Of a stretch of DNA of 6,619 nucleotides, positions 1-5,730 are shown one piece after another. Both the position numbers and the translations under genes were made by a program. Under the pieces are notes generated by a model that saw only the letters and a list, made by a program, of their open reading frames with translations, was not told the origin of the DNA and did no database searches. Origin of the DNA: Planctomycetota bacterium (GTDB lineage Bacteria > Planctomycetota > Planctomycetia > Pirellulales > Pirellulaceae); NCBI GenBank assembly GCA_023430365.1, contig JAEZAS010000354.1, positions 1 to 6,619 of the forward strand, in the 5' to 3' direction. Numbering within the stretch: position 1 is the stretch's first letter; each line of letters opens with the position of its first letter.

Positions 1-24
1 CGCTAGCGCTCGACCCACCCTACG
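1..24. repeat. Truncated half of a probable intergenic hairpin repeat
   Basis: The first bases are a CGCTAGCG palindrome followed by CTCGACCCACCCTAC. Read on the minus strand this gives GTAGGGTGGGTCGAG and then CGCTAGCG. That resembles a common dispersed bacterial repeat in which a GTGGGTC arm pairs with a GACCCAC arm across a short loop. The second arm would lie outside the window. The piece begins 6 bases past the stop codon of the large minus-strand gene, a usual place for such repeats. Recognition rests on memory of the repeat and on half an element, so it is tentative. Confidence 0.4.
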
Positions 25-30
25 TCTGTG

Positions 31-3000
31 TTACTCGAAAACGAGCAGCCCGAATCCTTCCGGCCGCACTTCCACCGCGGCCGGCTGGCTGAACGACTGA
101 AAGCCGACGTGCCCGGCGGCTCGCTGAATGCCGATCGCCCAGGCCTCTTTCGCCTGCGGCTTCTTCAGGGCGATCTGATCGCAAGAAATGGCGATTTCCG
201 CCGTCCAATACTCGTCGTCGCCGCTCGCTGCGACGAACCACGTCGGGTCCCAGGTCGGATCGCCGAAGCATCGCTCGCTGGTCCAGCCGCGTGAGTCGAC
301 CGCGAGCGAAAAGTAACTCGCATAGTCGCGGTCGATGTCGAGGTGGATCTCCACCCGATCGCTCGCCGACAGATCGGCATCGCGTGGCCGCGGTTGATCC
401 GTCGTTTCATACACCAAGCCGGGCGCTTTGCGGCAGCTCACGGCCAGGTACAGGAATTCGTCGTCAAAGGCTGCCGCCACCGTCGCCGGCCACTCCGCGT
501 CGTCGCCACTCGGGCTGCTAAGCGACACGGGCCGGGTGAGCTGCCACAGGCGGTCGTCCAGACGGCCATCGAGTTGTGGCCGTTCCATCACTGTGACGCA
601 GGAGAAGACCTTCTTCGGCGGGTCGCCATTCTTATGCGGCAGCCAATCTTCGGTGGCGACACAGAGCGACCAGGCGTCGACGTCGTGCTTGGTTTGCTTC
701 TGCCCAGCCTGCGGAGCAAAGATGCGTTCCGCTTGCTTCGCGCTCCCCGTATGTCGAAGCGCCACGGCGAGCGGAAACTTGAGCAGTGGATCGGCGTGCA
801 GATTGGGCCGCGTCCGCTCGATGCTGCGCGCCACCGCGACTGCGCGACCAGCACGCTGCGGCAGGTTCATGCCGCCGACGGCAGAGCCTCCGGCGGTGAC
901 CGTGTTGAATTGTCCGGAGACGGCAGCGACCGGCTGGACCTCGTCGTCCTTCGCGTCGTCGGTCGGCGCCCGATCGTCCACCGGCGCCTCGGCAGCCGCC
1001 AGGCCGACGACATACTGCGTCCCCTGCCGCTCGCGCAGGGCCGTTTCGCTGCTGGCGTAGTACTGCACCAACCACAGCGCCGCCGCGTCGGCGAGCGGAT
1101 GCTGCGGATAGCGCTGCACGAGCAACACCAGCGCCTCGGCCGCCGCGGCCGACTGTCCGCAACGGTGGTAGCGCTGCGCCATCTGATAGATGATTTCGCC
1201 CGAGCTGCGTTCGCTCATGCCGCGCGTCAGTTCGCCGACCTGCGAAAGCCACGCCCCAGCCGACGCATCGTCGCGCTTGATGCGCGACAGCAATTGCTGC
1301 ACGTTGTGCCGCTTTTGCGAGGCCCGGCTGAGGATGTCGAGATTGGCGGCGGGCGGATCGGCAAGCGACCGGCGCAGTTCACTGCCGGGCAGAATGGGCA
1401 GCCCGCTGAATACTTCCCGGCGTCCCGTTCCCTGCGGCAGGTGATCGACCAAGAGCGACAATCCGATGTTGCTGGTCGAGGGCTCGAGCTCGCTCTCGAT
1501 GAGGCAGCGCCCAAGCTCGGCGGACTCTTCGAGCGAACGCCCCAGACGCGGCGCCCACTGCGAGGGAGTCACATTGATCAGCCCGGTCTTCTGCGCCGCA
1601 ACGACGCTGAACACCTTCTTCGCCTTCCAGGCTTCGAGCCCCGCCTGTTGCAGCTGGTTGGGAAAGGCCTTCTCATCGGCGGCCTTTTGCACTGCCGAGA
1701 GCACCATTTGATTCGTGAGATGGGCGAGCGGATCATCGCCGCGCGGGCTGACGTCTTCGGTGACAATTACCTCCGGCCGCCACAGGCGAATCCGCCGCAC
1801 CAGATACTCCTCCAGCCGCTCGATCGCCCGACCGTCGTTCGCTCGGTTCCAGCCGTCGATCACCGCTTGCGCGGTCACGGCCAGGCCCGGCTGCGGGAGC
1901 GGGAATTGCCAGGCGGTTTCCGCCGCGGCGCCGCCCACAATCGCAACCGCCTCCTGGGTGCGCTCGGGCAACGAGGCGTTTCGCGGCGAGAACTCGCTGT
2001 CCTGTCGGCCGAGGATTTCCACGCCCGTCAGATACCCTTCGTCCCCACCCTGCTGAGCGATCAGCTCCAGCGGAACGCGATGCGCCTCGCTGAATACGCC
2101 GATCATTGCCAGCCGGTTGCCGGTCGACTTCTGTTTCCGCCAGGTCTTGCCGCCGTCGCGCGTGGCGAGAATCGTCCCGAGCGTTCCGACCGCCCAGCCG
2201 CGGTTCTCGTCGATGAACGACAGCGACCGCAGCGGCACGGTGTGATCGGTCCGTTGCATCTCCCACGTCTTGCCGCCATCGGGCGAGTGCAGGACGAACG
2301 TCCCCGGCGATCCGGCCAGCCAAACGTGCTCGCCATGCACGGCCAAAGCCCGAAAATCGAAATCGCTCTGGGCGATCGCAGGTAGCGAGCCCGCTGGAGG
2401 GGACCACGTAAAACCGTCGTCCGCTGTCTGCAGCACCAAACCGCCGTCGCCGACAAGCCAGCCGTTCGTTGAACCGCTGAGCACGAGCCGGCGCAGATAC
2501 TTGCCGTCGCCAAGCACCGTCTTGGCGGGATTCACGCCGCCAGGCACCACGAGTCCGAGTTGTCCCAAGCGCCCGGCGACCGCTCCGCTCGCCGGACTGC
2601 GAAAGTCTCCCGCCATCCAGCCCTGGGTGCGACCGCGCGGCACCGGAGCCCAGCTACGGCCGCCGTCGTCGGTTCGAAAAACGCCGGCAGGATAGAGGGC
2701 CGAGCCGTCGCCAATCGCCCAGCCGTTTTTCGTGTCGAAAAACTTCACGTGCCGCAGCGTAGGCAACAGCAGGTTCGGCACCGTCGTCCAGGTCTGTCCG
2801 CCGTCGCGTGTGCGCAGCACGACGCCGCTCGTCTGATGCGTATACGGCTGAGTACTTCCGCCGACCGCCCAACCGATTTCGCCATCGACGAACTGCACCG
2901 CCTCCAGGCGACAGTGGGTCGGCGACTGCTGCTGCTTCCAGGTGCGACCGCCGTCGGCCGTATGCCAGATAACGCCCCGATCTCCCACGGCCCAACCGCG

Positions 3001-3147
3001 GTCGGCATCCAGAAAGAAGACCGATGTGAATTCTGCATCGGCGTGCATCGTCGCCGGCGAAGCGGGTGGCTCGATGCCCCACGTCGGCGGCGCAAGAAAA
3101 ATTGCAACGGCCAGCGGCGCGAGAAGCCGGAAACAGGGTGTAGCCAT
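31..3147 (-). CDS. Secreted multidomain protein: Ycf48/BNR-like propeller, degenerate LmbE-like domain, CBM9-like C-terminus
   Basis: This 1038-residue protein is probably exported. A signal peptide is visible (Arg7, hydrophobic core at about 8-19, likely cleavage near residue 24). Residues 40-340 carry repeated units of the form F-x-D-x-x-x-GWAVG followed by a DGG-x-TW turn (DGGRTW at 65-70, DGGQTW at 115-120, DGGRSW at 161-166, DGFTW, DGGKTW at 290-295 and 331-336). With one degenerate unit at about 180-200 this makes seven blades, as in the photosystem II assembly factor Ycf48. Residues 346-520 resemble the LmbE/PIG-L deacetylase fold (RPEVIVTED at 457-465, KKVF at 510-513), but the metal-binding HPDD motif is missing, so catalysis is doubtful. 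Residues 645-700 look TPR-like. Residues 850-1038 resemble a CBM9-type domain (LDGRLDD at 859-865, SDRVEIHLDID at 929-939). The start at 3147 is preferred over one 12 codons upstream because a strong Shine-Dalgarno precedes it. The function is unknown; the architecture suggests envelope or polysaccharide binding. Confidence 0.88.
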   Translation of the reverse strand: MATPCFRLLAPLAVAIFLAPPTWGIEPPASPATMHADAEFTSVFFLDADRGWAVGDRGVIWHTADGGRTWKQQQSPTHCRLEAVQFVDGEIGWAVGGSTQPYTHQTSGVVLRTRDGGQTWTTVPNLLLPTLRHVKFFDTKNGWAIGDGSALYPAGVFRTDDGGRSWAPVPRGRTQGWMAGDFRSPASGAVAGRLGQLGLVVPGGVNPAKTVLGDGKYLRRLVLSGSTNGWLVGDGGLVLQTADDGFTWSPPAGSLPAIAQSDFDFRALAVHGEHVWLAGSPGTFVLHSPDGGKTWEMQRTDHTVPLRSLSFIDENRGWAVGTLGTILATRDGGKTWRKQKSTGNRLAMIGVFSEAHRVPLELIAQQGGDEGYLTGVEILGRQDSEFSPRNASLPERTQEAVAIVGGAAAETAWQFPLPQPGLAVTAQAVIDGWNRANDGRAIERLEEYLVRRIRLWRPEVIVTEDVSPRGDDPLAHLTNQMVLSAVQKAADEKAFPNQLQQAGLEAWKAKKVFSVVAAQKTGLINVTPSQWAPRLGRSLEESAELGRCLIESELEPSTSNIGLSLLVDHLPQGTGRREVFSGLPILPGSELRRSLADPPAANLDILSRASQKRHNVQQLLSRIKRDDASAGAWLSQVGELTRGMSERSSGEIIYQMAQRYHRCGQSAAAAEALVLLVQRYPQHPLADAAALWLVQYYASSETALRERQGTQYVVGLAAAEAPVDDRAPTDDAKDDEVQPVAAVSGQFNTVTAGGSAVGGMNLPQRAGRAVAVARSIERTRPNLHADPLLKFPLAVALRHTGSAKQAERIFAPQAGQKQTKHDVDAWSLCVATEDWLPHKNGDPPKKVFSCVTVMERPQLDGRLDDRLWQLTRPVSLSSPSGDDAEWPATVAAAFDDEFLYLAVSCRKAPGLVYETTDQPRPRDADLSASDRVEIHLDIDRDYASYFSLAVDSRGWTSERCFGDPTWDPTWFVAASGDDEYWTAEIAISCDQIALKKPQAKEAWAIGIQRAAGHVGFQSFSQPAAVEVRPEGFGLLVFE

Positions 3148-3153
3148 GCTGCC

Positions 3154-3160
3154 CCTCCTT
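3154..3160 (-). promoter_or_regulatory. Strong ribosome binding site deciding the start of the large secreted protein
   Basis: The minus strand reads AAGGAGG, six bases before the ATG at 3147. This is a near-perfect anti-16S match at good spacing. It overlaps the codons that would encode the extra 12 residues of the longer reading frame, so it favours the shorter start, which also puts the signal peptide directly at the N-terminus. Confidence 0.8.
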
Positions 3161-3169
3161 GGGCATGCC

Positions 3170-3189
3170 ATCACGAAAAGCACGAACGG
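3170..3189 (+). repeat. CACGAAA-type motif, related to the inverted repeat at 4458-4524
   Basis: The 20 bases ATCACGAAAAGCACGAACGG closely match the reverse complement of 4504-4522, which reads ATCACGAAAGCACGAAAGG. They differ by one inserted A and one substitution. This copy lies in the 5' leader of the large secreted-protein gene, just upstream of its ribosome binding site. It may be a degenerate partial copy of a dispersed repeat. Because the motif is short and A-rich, chance similarity is possible. Confidence 0.4.
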
Positions 3190-3369
3190 CCAGCGATTGT
3201 AACTGCTGGCGGCTCAAGGTCGTAGCTCGGTTTTCGCATGCCAAGATTGAGTCTCGCCGCCTGGGCGAACATAATGCGTCCCGCAACGGTCTTCTCATCC
3301 ATGCCTGCATCGCCTTGCTAGCTTCGCAAGTCGGTCAGTCCCTTCTGTTAAACGAAAAAAGCCAGAATC

Positions 3370-4239
3370 ATGCCGCAACCTCTCCATCGCCGCCGTTTCC
3401 TTGCCCTGTCCGCCGCCGCAGCGGCTGGAGCCACCCTGTTTGACGTTCCGCGGATCCTGCAGGCCGCCAATCTCGCCGACAAGAACGATCCCTGGGGCGG
3501 CTTCCCGATCGGCGTGCAGAGCTACTCGCTCCGCAATTTCGAAACGCCGGAGGTCATCCGCCACCTGCACGGCATGGGGGTCCACTACGTCGAGTTCTAT
3601 AGCAAGCACCTGAGCCCGACGATCAGCGACGAGCAGCTCAAGGAAGTGCGGAAGATGCTCGACGAAGCCGACATCAAGATCTCGGGGCACGGCGTGCATG
3701 GCTTCACGGCTGACCATGAGAAGAATCGGGCCATCTTCGACTTCGCCAAACGGATCGGCACCCGCGTGATCACCGCCAATCCGCAGCCCGATGCGCTCGA
3801 TAGCCTGGACAAACTGGTCGCCGAGTACGACATCCGCATTGCGATCCACAACCACGGCCCGGGCGCTCTCTACGACAAGCTCGACGGCGTGAAGAAGGCG
3901 GTCGAAGGCCGGCACAAGAACCTGGGCGTGTGCGTCGACTGCGGCCACTTCATCCGCAGCTGCGAGGACCCGGTCGAGTGCGTCCTCGAACTCGGCCCGC
4001 GCGTGTTCGGCGCCCACATCAAGGACGAGCCGAAGGCGGGCAAGGCGTCGCACAACGTGATCATCGGCAAAGGCAAGCTCGATGTCGTCGGCCTGTTCAA
4101 GGCCCTCAAGAAGATCAACTTCCCCGCCGACGGCGCCCTCTCGCTCGAATACGAAGCGAACCCGGCGAACCCCATCGACGAAATGAAAGAATGCCTCGCC
4201 GTGGCGAAGGAAGCAATCGAAAAGGCCGGGCGAGCGTGA
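3370..4239 (+). CDS. Tat-exported sugar phosphate isomerase/epimerase-like TIM-barrel protein
   Basis: The product is 289 residues and belongs to the xylose isomerase-like/AP endonuclease family 2 TIM-barrel superfamily, common among planctomycete sugar isomerases and epimerases. A Tat-type signal is visible: HRRRFLAL at 6-13, then an alanine-rich hydrophobic stretch to about residue 24. Family-like segments are GVQSYSLRNF (48-57), VEFYSKHLS (74-82), IAIHNHG (157-163), VCVDCGHF (187-194), GAHIKDEP (214-221) and LSLEYE (258-263). Likely metal ligands by position are Asp190, His216 and Glu260. Where many relatives have Glu in an ENH-type motif this protein has His160, so the metal site may differ. 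The exact substrate cannot be read from sequence. The ATG at 3370 is well fixed because an in-frame TAA lies at 3349-3351, although no good Shine-Dalgarno is visible. The stop codon lies inside a REP-like hairpin, which may supply the last residues. Confidence 0.9.
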   Translation: MPQPLHRRRFLALSAAAAAGATLFDVPRILQAANLADKNDPWGGFPIGVQSYSLRNFETPEVIRHLHGMGVHYVEFYSKHLSPTISDEQLKEVRKMLDEADIKISGHGVHGFTADHEKNRAIFDFAKRIGTRVITANPQPDALDSLDKLVAEYDIRIAIHNHGPGALYDKLDGVKKAVEGRHKNLGVCVDCGHFIRSCEDPVECVLELGPRVFGAHIKDEPKAGKASHNVIIGKGKLDVVGLFKALKKINFPADGALSLEYEANPANPIDEMKECLAVAKEAIEKAGRA

Positions 4240-4257
4240 TGCGTAAGCATCACGGTT
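4229..4257 (+). repeat. REP-like hairpin, copy 1, overlapping the isomerase stop codon
   Basis: A GGCGAG head is followed by a perfect 8-bp stem, CGTGATGC (4235-4242) pairing with GCATCACG (4247-4254), around a GTAA loop. The stop codon TGA at 4237-4239 is inside the left arm. A matching copy in the opposite orientation lies at 4288-4316. There is no T tract after the stem, so a standard intrinsic terminator is not indicated. The head-plus-stem layout recalls REP elements of the kind mobilised by REP-associated tyrosine transposases. Confidence 0.75.
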
Positions 4258-4287
4258 GTCCTGCAAGGTAGCGATCGCTCTGTGATT

Positions 4288-4316
4288 CACCGTGACGCTC
4301 ACGCGTCACGCTCGCC
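4288..4316 (-). repeat. REP-like hairpin, copy 2, inverted relative to copy 1
   Basis: Read on the minus strand this is GGCGAG, then CGTGACGC, loop GTGA, then GCGTCACG. It is the same element as 4229-4257 in opposite orientation. It differs in both stem arms by a paired T-to-C and A-to-G change that keeps the 8-bp stem intact, and by one loop base. Together the two copies form a BIME-like inverted pair separated by 30 bases, which include the palindrome AGCGATCGCT (4270-4279). Confidence 0.75.
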
Positions 4317-4345
4317 GAAGAACTCCCGCAAGCGAAGATGATTGT

Positions 4346-4404
4346 GGGAGGCGTTAGCCGACCGCCCTCCCCTCTCCCTCCGGGAGAGGGCCAGGGTGAG
4401 GGAG
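4346..4404 (-). repeat. 59-base dispersed repeat element, copy A
   Basis: It contains a perfect 9-bp stem, CCCTCTCCC (4370-4378) with GGGAGAGGG (4382-4390) around a TCC loop, followed by CCAGGGTGAGGG. The other end reads GGTCGGCTAACGCCTCCC on the minus strand. A diverged copy is at 6494-6550 in the opposite orientation (about 48 of 59 positions identical by eye), and one end recurs alone at 5707-5724. The CCCTCTCCC/GGGAGAGGG core resembles a repeat seen between genes in many bacteria. Confidence 0.75.
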
Positions 4405-4457
4405 TATGGAAGCTCTGATTGGGCTTGGGCTTCACGCGAGAGAATGAGAATACAGTT

Positions 4458-4524
4458 CACGAAAGTACGAAAACACGAAAGGAAATTACCAGCCTTTCAT
4501 CAGCCTTTCGTGCTTTCGTGATCC
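4458..4524. repeat. Imperfect long inverted repeat built of CACGAAAG units
   Basis: The left arm (4458-4482) holds three consecutive related units, CACGAAAG, TACGAAAA and CACGAAAG. The right arm (4504-4522) is the reverse complement of two of them. CACGAAAGG (4474-4482) pairs perfectly with CCTTTCGTG (4504-4512), and pairing continues imperfectly outward. The loop contains a 9-base direct repeat, CAGCCTTTC, at 4490-4498 and 4501-4509. The hairpin lies 38 bases before the transglutaminase-like start and could shape its leader or be a non-functional dispersed repeat. Confidence 0.6.
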
Positions 4525-4561
4525 CCGCTCAACGCCCAAGGAAGGGCAAAGTGAGAATAGT

Positions 4562-5179
4562 TTGAATCCTTACCTAGCCTCATCCGAAGTCATCAACTGG
4601 CGGCATCCCACCGTTCTGGAGCAGGCGGCAGCTTTGGCCGTGTCGGGTGATCCGATAGCAACCGCGCGCGCCTGCTTCGAGTTCGTCCGCGATCAGATCA
4701 AGCACAGTCGCGATTTCGAGATGGACCCCGAGACCTGTCAGGCGTCGGACGTGCTGGAGCGTGGCACGGGTTACTGCTATGCCAAGAGCCATCTGCTGGC
4801 GGCGCTGCTGCGAGCCAACGGTTTGCCGGCGGGATTGTGCTACCAGCGACTGAGCATCGACGATTTCGGCCCGCCCTACTGCCTGCACGGCTATAACGCC
4901 GTCGAGCTGCCGGGCTTCGGCTGGTACCGCATCGACGCCCGCGGCAACAAACCGGTAGTCGACGCCCAGTTCGATCCGCCGCACGAGCGTCTGGCGTTCC
5001 CGCTGCAAACCGCCGAAGAATACGATTTTGAAACCATCTTCGCCGACCCGCTGCCCTGCATCGTGGCTGCGCTCGAGTCGGCCGATGGCTGGCGAGGCGT
5101 TCTCGAAAATCTGCCGGATGTGCTGCCAGCCGATTTTGCGAACACTGGGCTGCGAGTTCGCGCTCAGGGCCCGGTCTGA
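4562..5179 (+). CDS. Transglutaminase-like (papain-fold) domain protein
   Basis: This 205-residue protein has the transglutaminase-core pattern and little else. The probable catalytic triad is Cys72 (GTGYCYAKSHLLAALLRA, 68-85), His109 (CLHGYNAVEL, 107-116) and Asp125 (WYRIDARGN, 121-129). Members of this superfamily act as cysteine proteases, amidases or crosslinkers; the substrate is unknown. The N-terminal part (ATARACFEFVRDQIKHS, 33-49) is the helix normally preceding the core. There is no signal peptide, so a cytoplasmic location is likely. The start is a TTG: the first in-frame ATG is residue 54 and would remove the N-terminal helix. A GTGAG (4551-4555) lies six bases upstream and a better AAGGAAGGG (4538-4546) lies 15 upstream. 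It may be co-transcribed with the unrecognised gene that begins 25 bases after its stop. Confidence 0.85.
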   Translation: MNPYLASSEVINWRHPTVLEQAAALAVSGDPIATARACFEFVRDQIKHSRDFEMDPETCQASDVLERGTGYCYAKSHLLAALLRANGLPAGLCYQRLSIDDFGPPYCLHGYNAVELPGFGWYRIDARGNKPVVDAQFDPPHERLAFPLQTAEEYDFETIFADPLPCIVAALESADGWRGVLENLPDVLPADFANTGLRVRAQGPV

Positions 5180-5204
5180 CGACCGAACCTAACCGGCACG
5201 GCGG

Positions 5205-5702
5205 ATGAAAGAGATGGGCGTCAACCACTTCTATGTGAACCACGATAAGCGGCAGTACTTCCTGACCGGATTGTGGGGATACAGGGGATACAGCGGCCGC
5301 TCGGCGGCGATCGGCCAAGGTCCAGGCGCCCGAGTTCTCGCCATCCTGCTCTCGGACCGCGGCGTCTGGCAGGGGGATCGAATTTCTGTGGTTGCCGATA
5401 CGTCGCCAGTTTTCGAAGAGTTGCAGGAAAACGGAGTCGACATCGAAATCGAAGCGGAGCTGATGCTGCTGGACCTGGAACCCCTTTCGATCGCCGAATG
5501 CGGTGACTCCGCGTTTACCCGGCTCTGCGCCTATGCGGTTTTGCTTCGTCACCCAAAGGCGATTCAGATTCTCGACACGAAGTATGGGCCGCACAAATGG
5601 CTGGCCCGATACAACAAATCGCTCCAGCACAACACCGACTTGCGGTCCCAGCGGGTTCTGGCGGCCAGAGAACGAGCGCTACGGCTGCTCAAGACGGATT
5701 GA
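5205..5702 (+). CDS. Conserved hypothetical protein of 165 residues
   Basis: I cannot assign a function. The N-terminal segment FYVNHDKRQYF (9-19), a glycine-rich stretch (23-42) and GDRISVVAD (57-65) resemble a small family of uncharacterised proteins that I recall from planctomycetes and actinobacteria with the pattern VNHDKRxY and GDRIxVxxD. The middle is acidic (ENGVDIEIEAELMLLDLEP, 74-92) and the C-terminal 60 residues are helical and basic. There is no signal peptide or membrane segment. A second ATG at 5214, three codons in, is an equally plausible start; neither has a strong Shine-Dalgarno. The gene follows the transglutaminase-like gene by 25 bases on the same strand, and its 3' end faces the helix-turn-helix gene at only 28 bases. 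Confidence 0.7.
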   Translation: MKEMGVNHFYVNHDKRQYFLTGLWGYRGYSGRSAAIGQGPGARVLAILLSDRGVWQGDRISVVADTSPVFEELQENGVDIEIEAELMLLDLEPLSIAECGDSAFTRLCAYAVLLRHPKAIQILDTKYGPHKWLARYNKSLQHNTDLRSQRVLAARERALRLLKTD

Positions 5703-5706
5703 ACCC

Positions 5707-5724
5707 GGTCGGCTGACGCCTCCC
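5707..5724 (+). repeat. Partial copy (C) of one end of the 59-base dispersed repeat
   Basis: The 18 bases GGTCGGCTGACGCCTCCC match the minus-strand reading of 4346-4363 with one substitution (A to G). They fill most of the 28-base gap between two convergent genes. Only this end of the element is present; the CCCTCTCCC/GGGAGAGGG hairpin part is missing. Confidence 0.6.
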
Positions 5725-5730
5725 TTGGGA

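Larger units (their letters stand above)
3148..3369. other. Divergent intergenic region
   Basis: This 222-base spacer separates two divergent genes and must hold promoters for both. On the minus strand, 3196-3201 reads TACAAT, a good -10-like hexamer, but no convincing -35 lies at the right distance. For the plus-strand gene, TTCGCA (3323-3328) and TGTTAA (3346-3351) are 17 bases apart but match consensus poorly. A small inverted repeat, CTTGC (3314-3318) with GCAAG (3326-3330), could be an operator. None of these is strong enough to list as a separate site. Confidence 0.35.

Noticed and set aside
343..2385. Long open frame of 680 codons on the plus strand, antisense to the large secreted-protein gene
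   Set aside because: The translation is arginine-rich without recognisable domains. It is the usual shadow of a GC-rich gene. The minus-strand frame has a signal peptide, regular BNR repeats and a strong ribosome binding site.
3314..3330. Inverted repeat CTTGC/GCAAG upstream of the isomerase as an operator
   Set aside because: A 5-bp arm with a 7-base loop is expected by chance in a spacer of this size, and no regulator is encoded nearby.
3295..4302. Open frame of 335 codons on the minus strand opposite the isomerase gene
   Set aside because: It is an antisense shadow: no domain is recognisable, it crosses the repeat region, and the plus-strand frame has clear family motifs and a Tat signal.
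4235..4310. The two hairpins after the isomerase as rho-independent terminators
   Set aside because: Neither stem is followed by a T tract and the first overlaps the coding sequence. They fit REP-like elements better, although an effect on transcript ends is not excluded.
4229..4524. Possible CRISPR array, because of several repeats in one spacer
   Set aside because: The repeats belong to different families and orientations, and there is no series of regular repeat-spacer units or a cas gene.
4698..5630. Open frame of 310 codons on the minus strand across the transglutaminase-like and hypothetical genes
   Set aside because: It spans two plus-strand genes and their spacer, and its arginine-rich composition is typical of a GC-rich antisense frame.
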